The position numbers were made by a program, and so were the translations under genes. The notes beneath the pieces are model-generated. The model made no database searches. It saw only the letters and a list, made by a program, of their open reading frames with translations, and was not told the DNA's origin. Positions 8,835 to 17,217 of a stretch of DNA of 64,000 nucleotides are shown piece by piece; the stretch's first letter is position 1; every line of letters starts with the position of its first letter. The DNA is from Streptomyces sp. NL15-2K (lineage in GTDB: Bacteria > Actinomycetota > Actinomycetes > Streptomycetales > Streptomycetaceae): NCBI RefSeq assembly GCF_030551255.1, contig NZ_CP130630.1:8351501-8415500 (forward strand), given 5' to 3'.

Positions 8835-9647
8835 GTGTCCACGCCTAAGAAGAACGCTCCCCGCGAGATCGGGAGCAGCCCGGCGGACAACACGGCCTCG
8901 TCCCACACGCTGTTGGAAGGGCGGCTCGGGTACAAGCTCGAGTCCGCCCTTCTGGTGCGTGCGCTGACCCACCGTTCCTACGCATACGAGAACGGCGGCC
9001 TGCCCACCAACGAGCGCCTGGAGTTCCTCGGGGACTCCGTGCTCGGCCTCGTGGTCACGGACACGCTGTACCGCACCCACCCCGACCTGCCCGAAGGCCA
9101 GCTGGCCAAGCTGCGGGCCGCGGTGGTCAACTCGCGTGCGCTGGCGGAGGTCGGCCGCGGGCTCGACCTGGGCTCCTTCGTCCGGCTCGGCCGGGGTGAA
9201 GAGGGCACGGGCGGCCGGGACAAGGCTTCCATCCTCGCCGACACCCTCGAAGCGGTGATCGGCGCGGTCTATCTCGACCAGGGACTGGACTCGGCGGCGG
9301 AGCTGGTGCACCGCCTGTTCGACCCGCTGATCGAGAAGTCCTCGAACCTCGGAGCCGGCCTGGACTGGAAGACCAGCCTCCAGGAGCTCACCGCGACAGA
9401 GGCGCTCGGCGTGCCCGAGTACCTGGTCACGGAGACCGGCCCCGACCACGAGAAGACCTTCACTGCTGCCGCCCGCGTCGGAGGCGTCTCGTACGGCACC
9501 GGCACCGGCCGCAGCAAGAAGGAGGCGGAGCAGCAGGCCGCGGAATCCGCGTGGCGGTCCATCAAGGCCGCGGCGGACGAGCGCGCCAAGCTGGTGGCCG
9601 AGAAGGCCGCCCAGGACGGCGAGGACCCCTCGTCGGTCTCCGCCTGA
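8835..9647 (+). CDS. rnc: Ribonuclease III (AbsB), 270 aa
   Basis: Double-strand-specific endoribonuclease for rRNA processing and mRNA turnover; in S. coelicolor the orthologue is AbsB, needed for antibiotic regulation. The catalytic signature [14 protein letters not shown] lies near residues 58-71, and the second acidic cluster [15 protein letters not shown] near 136-150. A double-stranded-RNA-binding domain follows (about 175-250) with the [12 protein letters not shown] helix. I chose GTG 8835, preceded by GAGAGG; GTG 8823 in the same frame would add four residues. A terminator follows. Confidence 0.94.
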   Translation: MSTPKKNAPREIGSSPADNTASSHTLLEGRLGYKLESALLVRALTHRSYAYENGGLPTNERLEFLGDSVLGLVVTDTLYRTHPDLPEGQLAKLRAAVVNSRALAEVGRGLDLGSFVRLGRGEEGTGGRDKASILADTLEAVIGAVYLDQGLDSAAELVHRLFDPLIEKSSNLGAGLDWKTSLQELTATEALGVPEYLVTETGPDHEKTFTAAARVGGVSYGTGTGRSKKEAEQQAAESAWRSIKAAADERAKLVAEKAAQDGEDPSSVSA

Positions 9648-9669
9648 CCGACTGACCGAACAAGCGCGT

Positions 9670-9712
9670 CCGAGCGCCCGCCCCCGGCTTCCGCCCCGGG
9701 GCGGGCGCTCGG
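9670..9712 (+). terminator. Rho-independent-type hairpin after rnc
   Basis: Perfect 15-bp arms (9670-9684 with 9698-9712; CCGAGCGCCCGCCCC and complement) enclose a 13-nt loop. There is no U tract, as is usual for Streptomyces terminators. Confidence 0.8.
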
Positions 9713-9743
9713 CTCATACACCGGTTTGTGACGGGGGAGCCCC

Positions 9744-10604
9744 ATGCCCGAGTTGCCCGAGGTCGAGGTCGTACGGCGCGGTCTGGAGCGGTGGGTCGCC
9801 CAGCGGACGGTCGCCGAGGCCGAGGTGCTGCACCCGCGGGCGGTGCGCCGCCATCTCGCCGGCGCCGACGACTTCGCCCACCGGCTCAAGGGCCACCGCG
9901 TCGGCACGCCCAGCCGGCGCGGCAAGTACCTGTGGCTGCCCCTGGAGGACGCGCACGAGGCGATCCTGGCCCACCTCGGCATGAGCGGCCAGCTCCTGGT
10001 CCAGCCGCACGAGGCCCCGGACGAGAAGCACCTCAGGATCCGGGTGAAATTCGCGGACGACCTGGCCACGGAACTACGCTTCGTCGACCAACGCACCTTC
10101 GGCGGCCTGTCGTTGCACGACACCACCCCCGACGGCCTGCCCGACGTCATCGCGCACATCGCCCGCGACCCCCTGGACCCGCTCTTCGACGACGAGGCCT
10201 TCCACCAGGCCCTGCGCCGCAAGCGCACGACGATCAAACGGGCCCTGCTCGACCAGTCGTTGATCAGCGGTGTCGGCAACATATACGCGGACGAGGCCCT
10301 GTGGCGCACCCGCATCCACTACGAGCGCCCGACCGCGAACTTCACACGCCCGCGCACCGCCGAACTCCTGGGCCACATCAGGGACGTGATGAACGAGGCC
10401 CTCGCGGTGGGCGGCACCAGCTTCGACAGCCTGTACGTCAACGTCAACGGGGAGTCGGGCTACTTCGACCGGTCGCTGGACGCGTACGGGCGCGAGGGGC
10501 TGCCGTGCAAGCGGTGTGCCACGCCGATGCGCCGGCGCGCCTGGATGAACCGGTCCAGCTACTTCTGCCCGAGGTGTCAGCGGGCGCCGCGGGTCACGTC
10601 GTAG
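9744..10604 (+). CDS. mutM: Formamidopyrimidine-DNA glycosylase, 286 aa
   Basis: Bifunctional glycosylase/AP lyase removing 8-oxoguanine. Mature Pro at position 2 and Glu3 (MPELPEVE) are the catalytic residues. Family motifs include HLGMSGQL near residue 73 and the helix-two-turn-helix sequence [15 protein letters not shown] near 170-185. A C-terminal zinc finger with CKRC and CPRC lies near 255-275. Full length. A GGGGGAG ribosome-binding site precedes ATG 9744. The 3' end overlaps the convergent HxlR gene by 28 bp. Confidence 0.95.
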   Translation: MPELPEVEVVRRGLERWVAQRTVAEAEVLHPRAVRRHLAGADDFAHRLKGHRVGTPSRRGKYLWLPLEDAHEAILAHLGMSGQLLVQPHEAPDEKHLRIRVKFADDLATELRFVDQRTFGGLSLHDTTPDGLPDVIAHIARDPLDPLFDDEAFHQALRRKRTTIKRALLDQSLISGVGNIYADEALWRTRIHYERPTANFTRPRTAELLGHIRDVMNEALAVGGTSFDSLYVNVNGESGYFDRSLDAYGREGLPCKRCATPMRRRAWMNRSSYFCPRCQRAPRVTS

Positions 10605-10978
10605 CGCCGGCGTGCTGCGAGCACGTCGTCCATCCGGCCCTCCACGAACTGGATGAGGCCGATCAGCCGCTCGGCGACCTCGTGGCCGAGCGGCGTCAGT
10701 TCGTAGTCCACGCGGGGCGGGTTCGTCGGCTGGGCCTCGCGGTGGACCAGGCCGTCGCGCTCGAGCGCGTGCAACGTCTGGGACAGCATCTTCTCGCTCA
10801 CGCCGTCGACCCGGCGGCGCAGCTCGTTGAAGCGGAGCGAGCCCTCGTGGAGGGCGCCGAGCGTGAGCGCGCCCCAGCGTCCCGTGACGTGCTCGAGCGT
10901 GCCGCGCGAGGGGCATGCCTTGGCGAACACGCTGTACGGGAGGTTCTGGTCCTCCGTGCGCTCGTCCATGGTGTCCAT
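10577..10978 (-). CDS. HxlR-family winged-helix transcriptional regulator, about 133 aa
   Basis: HxlR/MarR-like regulator. It has the N-terminal Cys of the family (FAKACPSR) and the winged-helix core [17 protein letters not shown], then [25 protein letters not shown] with the [10 protein letters not shown] wing. The start is ATG 10978 or ATG 10969; neither has a strong ribosome-binding site. Its 3' end overlaps mutM, transcribed towards it, by 28 bp. A symmetrical operator-like sequence lies about 25-60 bp upstream (11001-11038), suggesting autoregulation. No obvious target gene is adjacent in a divergent arrangement, so its ligand is unknown. Confidence 0.85.
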   Translation of the reverse strand: MDTMDERTEDQNLPYSVFAKACPSRGTLEHVTGRWGALTLGALHEGSLRFNELRRRVDGVSEKMLSQTLHALERDGLVHREAQPTNPPRVDYELTPLGHEVAERLIGLIQFVEGRMDDVLAARRRYDVTRGAR

Positions 10979-11000
10979 AAGGCAAGCGTACGCGAACACA

Positions 11001-11038
11001 GCGCTAACCAACAGGTTGCACTAACTATGGGTTAGTGC
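11001..11038. promoter_or_regulatory. Inverted/direct repeat, likely HxlR operator
   Basis: GCACTAAC (11018-11025) and GTTAGTGC (11031-11038) are perfect 8-bp arms around TATGG. A related half-site GCGCTAAC lies at 11001-11008. The cluster is just upstream of the HxlR gene. Confidence 0.5.
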
Positions 11039-11059
11039 GCCCGAGGGAGCAGAGGGCTC

Positions 11060-12232
11060 CTAGTAACCGAAGTCCTGTGTCCACCAAGGGCCGCCCGCCC
11101 CCATGTGCACGCCGACGCCCAGCGTCTTGAAGTCGCAGTTCAGGATGTTCGCCTTGTGCCCGGGGCTGTTCATCCAGGCCTCCATCACCGCTGCCGCGTC
11201 GGCCTGCCCCCGGGCTATGTTCTCGCCGCCGAGGTCGGTGATCCCGGCCTTCGCGGCCCGGTCCCAGGGGCTCGCCCCGTCCGGGTCGGTGTGGTCGAAG
11301 AAGCCGCGTGCGGCCATGTCCTCGCTGAAGTCCTGAGCCAGTTCGGCCAGCGCGCTGTTGGCGGAGACCGGGCTGCAGCCCACCTTGGACCGCTCCTCGT
11401 TGACGAGCTTGAGCACCTCGGCCGCGGCCTGGGTCTCCGCGGACACCGCCACGGGGGCGCTGGTCTTCTCCGGCGCCTGCGTGGCCGTACGCGACGGAGT
11501 CGTCTTGGGCTTCTCGCTGGGCGTGGGCGTGGTCTTCGGCTTCTGCGACGGCGTCTCGGTCTTCTCGGGCGTCTTGGTCGGCGCGGCCGGCGACGTCGAG
11601 GGGGAGGCCGAGGGCGAGGCCGAGCGGTCGGCGTCGCGGCTCGTCGACGCGCCGCCGTCGCGGCTCTCGGCGCTGCCGGAGGTACCGCCCTGCTCGGTCG
11701 GGATGCCGCTCGGCGAGTCCACGGCCTGCACGTTGTCGCCGCCGCTGCCGCTGTCCCCGCCGATCTTGTAGTTCTCGAGGCCGGGCACCACGCCGGTGGC
11801 GACCGCGACCGTGCCGAGGGCGACCGCCGCCGAGACGCCGAGCAGACCGGTCTTGACCGGCGCGGCCTTCCTCTTCCGGCGGCGGTGCGAGCCCGCGCGG
11901 CGGGGGCCGTCGGAGGGTATGTAACCGTCGGACAGGAAGGCCGTGGTGTCGGCGGTCCAGGTGCCACCGTCGTCGTCCGTCGCGAAGAGGTACTCCTGGC
12001 TCTTCGTGTACGTGTCGCCGTACGCCTCGGGATTCAGATAGGGGGCGGTCCCCGACGTGGGGTGGTCGCCCGCGGCGGAGTCGTACGAGGCGTACGTGTC
12101 GTAGGAGTCGTACGACACGTACGGATCGCGGTGTCCGTGGCCCCCCATGTGGGAGCTGTGCGTCTCTGTGACCCCCGGGGCGCGGCCTGTGGTGGCGGCG
12201 CGGCCGGCGGCGGAGCGTCGGTGGCGTCCCAT
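11060..12232 (-). CDS. CAP (SCP/PR1)-domain protein with membrane anchor, 390 aa
   Basis: A cytosolic Tyr/Asp/Ser/His-rich N-terminus (YDSYDTYASYDS repeats near residues 35-55) is followed by a basic stretch (RRAGSHRRRKRK) and one membrane helix at about residues 118-142, with the bulk outside the cell. A Ser/Pro/Thr/Lys-rich linker (about 150-255) follows, and the last ~125 residues are a CAP domain: FDHTDPDGASPWDRA, GGENIARG, NSPGHKANILN and the final GPWWTQDFGY. Streptomyces genomes carry several such proteins; extracellular function is unknown. ATG 12232 gives a start with AGGAC upstream. Confidence 0.85.
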   Translation of the reverse strand: MGRHRRSAAGRAATTGRAPGVTETHSSHMGGHGHRDPYVSYDSYDTYASYDSAAGDHPTSGTAPYLNPEAYGDTYTKSQEYLFATDDDGGTWTADTTAFLSDGYIPSDGPRRAGSHRRRKRKAAPVKTGLLGVSAAVALGTVAVATGVVPGLENYKIGGDSGSGGDNVQAVDSPSGIPTEQGGTSGSAESRDGGASTSRDADRSASPSASPSTSPAAPTKTPEKTETPSQKPKTTPTPSEKPKTTPSRTATQAPEKTSAPVAVSAETQAAAEVLKLVNEERSKVGCSPVSANSALAELAQDFSEDMAARGFFDHTDPDGASPWDRAAKAGITDLGGENIARGQADAAAVMEAWMNSPGHKANILNCDFKTLGVGVHMGAGGPWWTQDFGY

Positions 12233-12365
12233 GTCCTGGCCTTCCTCGTCCTCGCGGTCGACGCGTCCCCCCGGTCGACCAAGCTCACAAAACTCACACG
12301 ATCGAGTGAGTTTCGTATGAGATTCATTGGCAGGGGACGGTACCGCATGGCGGGGGAGGAGGAAG

Positions 12366-12394
12366 TGTGCCGAGAGACATTGGCCCGTTAGGTT
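12366..12394 (+). promoter_or_regulatory. Candidate promoter for a leaderless acylphosphatase mRNA
   Basis: TGTGCC (12366-12371), a 17-bp spacer and TAGGTT (12389-12394), with ATG only 6 bp after the -10. This places the start of transcription at or next to the start codon. Confidence 0.45.
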
Positions 12395-12400
12395 GCAGTC

Positions 12401-12682
12401 ATGAGCGAGGATGTGCGATTGGTCGCCTGGGTGCGTGGACGCGTCCAAGGTGTGGGTTTCCGCTGGTTCACGCGGGCCAAGGCCCTGGAGATCGGCGGCC
12501 TGAGTGGTTTTGCTCTCAATTTGGGGGACGGACGGGTCCAGGTGGTCGCCGAGGGGGCGCGCGCGGGCTGTCAGGGGCTCCTGGAGTGGCTCCAGAGTGA
12601 CGACACGCCCGGCCGCGTGGACGGCGTCACCGAGATCTGGGACACACCTCGCGGGGGGTACGACGGCTTCGCCATCCGTTGA
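12401..12682 (+). CDS. acyP: Acylphosphatase, 93 aa
   Basis: Small ferredoxin-like enzyme hydrolysing acyl phosphates. The phosphate loop [10 protein letters not shown] (about residues 14-23, catalytic Arg) and the NLGDGRVQV strand with catalytic Asn (about 42) are both intact. Its length is typical (about 90-95). No ribosome-binding site precedes ATG 12401, in line with a leaderless transcript. It lies between the CAP protein (divergent) and the smc region, as in other streptomycetes. Confidence 0.92.
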   Translation: MSEDVRLVAWVRGRVQGVGFRWFTRAKALEIGGLSGFALNLGDGRVQVVAEGARAGCQGLLEWLQSDDTPGRVDGVTEIWDTPRGGYDGFAIR

Positions 12683-13063
12683 GCCCGTTCTGTAAAGAGG
12701 CCCAGGCGGAAGCGGAGGGATCTGCCACTGGCATATGCCCCGAGCAGAAAGGGCCTGGTGGTTGCCAAGAATCGCTTGCCGTGGCAGGCTCCGCACGTAA
12801 GGATGATCGTCACGCCCTGAGGGCCCCGCAGGAGTCGCAGCGCCGCCGTTTCCGGCCGCGCGCCACCGGGCTGCCCGCCAATACGGGGCGTGATCGTGTT
12901 GACCGTCAAACTTTTTGGTGAGACGCTGAAAGCACCCCGCGCACCTTCGCTGTTTGGCATGGATGACGGCAGTATGAACTCAAAAGTGTCAAGCACCGCG
13001 GGTGCGAATCCCTCACGACCCACACCGCTTCGGTCGGTCACTCATTGTGGAGGACCATCCATC
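12683..13063. other. 381-bp intergenic region, no gene seen
   Basis: No reading frame with coding character. A TTGACC at 12899-12904 could be a -35 element but lacks a convincing -10. Inverted AGGCCC/GGGCCT sequences near 12699 and 12750 may terminate acyP. A GGAGG ribosome-binding site for the next small gene lies just before 13055. Confidence 0.5.
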
Positions 13064-13267
13064 ATGGCAAAGGCGCTTCTCGGTTACGTCGGCGGCTCCG
13101 ACCCTCGACTCCTCGCCGAGATGCGACGGCTCCAGCAGCGTGTCCAGGACCTGGAATCCGAGCTTGTACGGATCCAGGCGGAGAAGGACGCGCTGACGGC
13201 TGCCGCTTCTCACGACAGGATCATGGAGAGCATCGACGCACACCAGGCGGAGCCTGCGCTCACCTGA
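13064..13267 (+). CDS. Small conserved coiled-coil protein, 67 aa
   Basis: A 67-residue protein starting MAKALLGYVGG from ATG 13064, with GGAGG upstream. Residues 15-45 (MRRLQQRVQDLESELVRIQ) form a clear amphipathic coiled coil; the rest is polar. It lies just upstream of smc in the same orientation, but a strong terminator separates them. I recognise it as a conserved Streptomyces hypothetical, with no assigned function; a scaffold or oligomerisation role is a guess. Confidence 0.75.
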   Translation: MAKALLGYVGGSDPRLLAEMRRLQQRVQDLESELVRIQAEKDALTAAASHDRIMESIDAHQAEPALT

Positions 13268-13325
13268 TCGCTGCATCGCTCCACAACAGCACACGCAGTG
13301 GTTGGGCTGCCCGTATCAACCGCTA

Positions 13326-13354
13326 AGTTGTCAGACAACTGAGACCCAGTTGTC
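13326..13354. promoter_or_regulatory. Three alternating GTTGTC half-sites upstream of smc
   Basis: AGTTGTC-A-GACAACT (13326-13340) is a 15-bp palindrome. Its right half also pairs with a third copy (GACAACTG 13334-13341 with CAGTTGTC 13347-13354). The layout resembles overlapping operators of a TTGT...ACAA-binding (GntR-like) repressor, or alternative hairpins. Confidence 0.45.
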
Positions 13355-13362
13355 AGAGTTGC

Positions 13363-13391
13363 AAGGGACGCTTCGGCGTCCCTTCTTTCTT
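13363..13391 (+). terminator. Intrinsic terminator with UUCG loop
   Basis: AAGGGACGC (13363-13371), loop TTCG and GCGTCCCTT (13376-13384), followed by CTTTCTT: a 9-bp stem with a U-rich tail. It ends the small upstream gene before smc. Confidence 0.88.
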
Positions 13392-13511
13392 GCCCCCGCG
13401 CATCCTTTCACCCTCTTTAACGTTTGGTGTGCCCTGCGCGTTCATGTGTGAAACCGCAGGGTGACCGGGGTTCATAGTGTGAGACACGCCCGGAAGGTAG
13501 AGTCCAGCGGC

Positions 13512-16500
13512 GTGCACCTCAAGGCCCTGACCCTCCGCGGCTTCAAGTCGTTCGCCTCGGCGACCACGCTCCGGTTCGAGCCGGGGATCACGTGTGTCGT
13601 GGGGCCGAACGGCTCGGGCAAGTCCAACGTGGTGGACGCGCTCAGCTGGGTCATGGGCGAACAGGGCGCCAAGTCGCTGCGCGGCGGCAAGATGGAGGAC
13701 GTCATCTTCGCCGGCACCACCGGGCGTCCGCCACTCGGCCGTGCCGAGGTTTCGCTGACCATCGACAACTCGGACGGCGCCCTGCCCATCGAGTACGCCG
13801 AGGTCACCATCACGCGGATCATGTTCCGCAACGGCGGCAGCGAGTACCAGATCAACGGCGACACCTGCCGCCTCCTCGACATCCAGGAACTCCTGTCCGA
13901 CTCCGGTATCGGCCGCGAGATGCACGTCATCGTCGGCCAGGGCCAGCTCGACTCCGTCCTGCACGCCGACCCCATGGGCCGCCGGGCCTTCATCGAGGAG
14001 GCGGCCGGCGTCCTCAAGCACCGCAAGCGCAAGGAGAAGGCGCTGCGGAAGCTGGACGCGATGCAGGCCAACCTCGCGCGCGTGCAGGACCTGACGGATG
14101 AGCTCAGGAGGCAGCTCAAGCCCCTGGGCCGACAGGCCGCCGTCGCACGAAGGGCCGCCGTCATCCAGGCCGACCTCCGGGACGCCCGCCTGCGCCTGCT
14201 CGCCGACGATCTCGTACGGCTGCGGGAGGCGCTGAAGGCCGAGGTCGCGGACGAGGCCGCCCTGAAGGAACGCAAGGAGGCCGCCGAGCTGGAGCTGAAG
14301 AAGGCGCTCCAGCGGGAGGCGCTCCTGGAGGACGAGGTACGGCAGCTCACCCCTCGCCTCCAGCGCGCCCAGCAGAGCTGGTACGAGCTTTCCCAGCTGG
14401 CCGAGCGGGTGCGCGGCACGATCTCGCTGGCCGACGCGCGCGTGAAGAGCGCCACCTCCGCGCCCCCCGAGGAGCGGCGCGGGCGCGACCCCGAGGACAT
14501 GGAGCGCGAGGCCGCTCGGATCCGGGAGCAGGAGGCCGAGCTCGAAGCGGCCCTGGAAGCCGCCGAGCGCGCCTTGGAGGACACGGTCGCCCACCGCGCC
14601 GACCTGGAACGCGAACTGGCGCTCGAAGAACGGCGCCTGAAGGACGTGGCCCGTGCCATCGCCGACCGCCGCGAGGGGCTCGCCCGGCTGAACGGCCAGG
14701 TCAACGCGGCCCGTTCGCGCGCGGCCTCGGCCCAGGCCGAGATCGACCGGCTGGCCGCCGCCCGGGACGAGGCCCAGGAACGGGCTGTGGCCGCGCAGGA
14801 GGAGTACGAGGTGCTGAAGGCGGAGGTCGACGGCCTCGACGCCGGCGACGCGGAACTCGCCGAACAGCACGAGGCGGCGAAACAGCAGCTCGCCGAGGAA
14901 GAGGCAGCCCTGTCGGCGGCCCGCGAGGCGACCACGGCGGCGGAGCGCAAACGGGCCGCGACCCAGGCCCGCCACGAGGCGCTGGCCATGGGGCTGCGCC
15001 GCAAGGACGGCACGGGTGCGCTGCTCGCGGCGAAGGATCGTCTCAGCGGACTGCTCGGCCCGGCCGCCGAGCTGCTGACCGTGACCCCGGGCCACGAGAC
15101 CGCCCTGGCCACCGCCTTCGGCGCCGCCGCCGACGCCATCGCGGTGACCACCCCGTCCTCGGCCGCCGACGCGATCCGCCTGCTGCGCAAGCAGGACGCG
15201 GGGCGGGCGGCGCTGCTGCTGAGCGGCGCCCCCGACGACGTACCGCAGGAGGCGCGGACGGACGGGCCGCCGTATGCCGCCGACCTCGTCCGCGGCCCCG
15301 CCGAGCTCATGCCCGCCGTACGACGGCTGCTGCGCGGGATCGTCGTGGTCGGCACCCTCGAGGACGCCGAGGACCTCGTGTACGCGCGGCCCGATCTCAC
15401 CGCCGTGACCGCCGAGGGCGATCTGCTGGGCGCCTACTTCGCGCAGGGCGGGTCCGCCGGGGCGCCGAGCCTGCTCGAAGTGCAGGCGTCCGTCGACGAG
15501 GCGGCCGCCGAGCTCGAAGAGCTGGCCGTGCGGTGCGAGGAGCTCACCGAGGCACAGCACGCGGCCGGGGAGCGGCGCAAGGAGTGTGCCGTTCGGGTCG
15601 AGGAGCTGGGGGAGCGGCGTCGGGCCGCCGACCGGGAGAAGTCGGCCGTCGCGCAGCAGCTCGGGCGGCTGTCGGGGCAGGCGCGGGGTGCCGCCGGGGA
15701 GGCCGAGCGGTCCGTCGCCGCCGCCGCGCGGGCGCAGGAGGCGCTCGACAAGGCCCTGACCGAGGTCGAGGAACTCGCCGAGCGGCTCACCGTCGCCGAG
15801 GAGATGCCGGTCGAGGAGGAGCCCGACACCTCGGTACGGGACCGTCTCGCCGCCGACGGGGCCAACGCCCGGCAGACCGAGATGGAGGCCCGCCTTCAGG
15901 TCCGTACGCACGAAGAGCGCGTCAAGGGGCTCGCCGGGCGGGCCGACTCGCTCGACCGGGCCGCCCGCGCGGAACGCGAGGCACGCGCGCGTGCCGAACA
16001 GCGCCGGGCCCGGCTGCGCCACGAGGCGGCCGTCGCGGAGGCCGTCGCCTCCGGCGCGCGGCAGCTGCTCGCGCACGTCGAGGTGTCGCTCGGCCGTGCG
16101 GAGGAGGAACGGTCCGCCGCCGAGGCCGCCAAGGCGCGGCGCGAGCAGGAGCTGACCGTCGCCCGGGGCGCGGGGCGCGATCTCAAGGCGGAGCTCGACA
16201 AGTTGACGGATTCGGTCCACCGGGGTGAGGTACTCGGCGCCGAGAAGCGGCTGCGGATCGAGCAGCTGGAGACCAAGGCGCTGGAGGAACTCGGTGTCGA
16301 ACCGGCGGGGCTCGTGGCCGAGTACGGCCCGCACCAGCTGGTGCCGCCCTCGCCCCCCGCCGAGGGCGAAGAGCTGCCGGAGGACCCCGAGCACCCGCGC
16401 AACCAGCCGAAGCAGTTCCACCGGGCCGAGCAGGAGAAGCGGCTCAAGGCGGCCGAGCGGGCGTACCAGCAGCTCGGCAAGGTCAACCCGCTGGCGCTGG

Positions 16501-17066
16501 AGGAGTTCGCCGCGCTGGAGGAACGCCACCAGTTCCTCAGCGAGCAACTGGAGGACCTCAAGAAGACCCGGGCCGACCTCCTCCAGGTCGTCAAGGAGGT
16601 CGACGAACGAGTCGAGCAGGTCTTCACCGAGGCCTACCGGGACACCGCCCGGGAGTTCGAGGGCGTCTTCAGCCGGCTCTTCCCGGGCGGTGACGGGCGC
16701 TTGATCCTGACCGATCCCGACAACATGCTCACCACGGGTGTCGATGTCGAAGCGCGTCCGCCGGGCAAGAAGGTCAAGCGGCTGTCGCTGCTCTCGGGCG
16801 GCGAGCGCTCGCTGACCGCCGTCGCGCTCCTGGTGTCGATCTTCAAGGCGCGCCCCAGCCCGTTCTACGTCATGGACGAGGTCGAGGCGGCGCTCGACGA
16901 CACCAACCTCCAGCGGCTGATCCGCATCATGCAGGAGCTGCAGGAGGCCTCCCAGCTGATCGTGATCACGCACCAGAAGCGGACGATGGAGGTCGCCGAC
17001 GCGTTGTACGGCGTCTCCATGCAGGGCGACGGGGTGTCGAAGGTCATCAGCCAGCGGCTTCGCTAA
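13512..17066 (+). CDS. smc: Chromosome segregation protein SMC, 1184 aa
   Basis: Condensin ATPase that organises and segregates the chromosome with ScpA/ScpB (encoded elsewhere). The N-terminal Walker A GPNGSGKSN lies near residues 31-39. Long Ala/Glu/Arg coiled coils (about 165-500 and 680-1020) flank the hinge near 505-670. The C-terminal head has the signature LSGGERSL near 1096 and Walker B VMDEVEAALDD near 1120. A Pro/Glu-rich insert (PPSPPAEGEELPEDPEHP, near 950) precedes the last coil, as in actinobacterial SMCs. I chose GTG 13512 because it gives the family N-terminus HLKALTLRGFKSF; the frame also opens 17 codons earlier. Confidence 0.96.
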   Translation: MHLKALTLRGFKSFASATTLRFEPGITCVVGPNGSGKSNVVDALSWVMGEQGAKSLRGGKMEDVIFAGTTGRPPLGRAEVSLTIDNSDGALPIEYAEVTITRIMFRNGGSEYQINGDTCRLLDIQELLSDSGIGREMHVIVGQGQLDSVLHADPMGRRAFIEEAAGVLKHRKRKEKALRKLDAMQANLARVQDLTDELRRQLKPLGRQAAVARRAAVIQADLRDARLRLLADDLVRLREALKAEVADEAALKERKEAAELELKKALQREALLEDEVRQLTPRLQRAQQSWYELSQLAERVRGTISLADARVKSATSAPPEERRGRDPEDMEREAARIREQEAELEAALEAAERALEDTVAHRADLERELALEERRLKDVARAIADRREGLARLNGQVNAARSRAASAQAEIDRLAAARDEAQERAVAAQEEYEVLKAEVDGLDAGDAELAEQHEAAKQQLAEEEAALSAAREATTAAERKRAATQARHEALAMGLRRKDGTGALLAAKDRLSGLLGPAAELLTVTPGHETALATAFGAAADAIAVTTPSSAADAIRLLRKQDAGRAALLLSGAPDDVPQEARTDGPPYAADLVRGPAELMPAVRRLLRGIVVVGTLEDAEDLVYARPDLTAVTAEGDLLGAYFAQGGSAGAPSLLEVQASVDEAAAELEELAVRCEELTEAQHAAGERRKECAVRVEELGERRRAADREKSAVAQQLGRLSGQARGAAGEAERSVAAAARAQEALDKALTEVEELAERLTVAEEMPVEEEPDTSVRDRLAADGANARQTEMEARLQVRTHEERVKGLAGRADSLDRAARAEREARARAEQRRARLRHEAAVAEAVASGARQLLAHVEVSLGRAEEERSAAEAAKARREQELTVARGAGRDLKAELDKLTDSVHRGEVLGAEKRLRIEQLETKALEELGVEPAGLVAEYGPHQLVPPSPPAEGEELPEDPEHPRNQPKQFHRAEQEKRLKAAERAYQQLGKVNPLALEEFAALEERHQFLSEQLEDLKKTRADLLQVVKEVDERVEQVFTEAYRDTAREFEGVFSRLFPGGDGRLILTDPDNMLTTGVDVEARPPGKKVKRLSLLSGGERSLTAVALLVSIFKARPSPFYVMDEVEAALDDTNLQRLIRIMQELQEASQLIVITHQKRTMEVADALYGVSMQGDGVSKVISQRLR

Positions 17067-17129
17067 CTTCCTTCAAGAAGTGAACGCAAGCGGCACGATG
17101 CTGCCTCAAAACTCACACCAATTGTCCTC

Positions 17130-17193
17130 TTGACTTCGAAACCTGAAGGCATAGCCTCGGCAACGTCGTATTTACCTTCAGGTAGCACCTACC
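17130..17193 (+). promoter_or_regulatory. glcP promoter with paired operator-like repeats
   Basis: TTGACT (17130-17135), a 16-bp spacer and TAGCCT (17152-17157) form a plausible promoter. ACCTGAAGG (17141-17149), in the spacer, is complemented by CCTTCAGGT (17175-17183) downstream, and GGTAG-CAC-CTACC is palindromic at 17181-17193. This geometry suits repressor binding with looping. Confidence 0.5.
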
Positions 17194-17217
17194 TGGAGGG
17201 TGGCCCGAGGAGTACAC

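Noticed and set aside
12679..12921. Small reading frame of 80 codons after acyP
   Set aside because: No ribosome-binding site, codon use unlike neighbours and no recognisable protein; treated as intergenic.
12985..13025. tRNA-like T-loop (GGGTGCGAATCCCTC)
   Set aside because: Only three base pairs form in the would-be T stem, and no acceptor, D or anticodon arm can be drawn around it.
13353..16973. Very long open frame antisense to smc
   Set aside because: It mirrors the smc codon pattern (high GC third positions leave antisense frames open); no recognisable protein and no start signals. Similar antisense frames over recG, amtB, glnD, proS and comM were dropped for the same reason.
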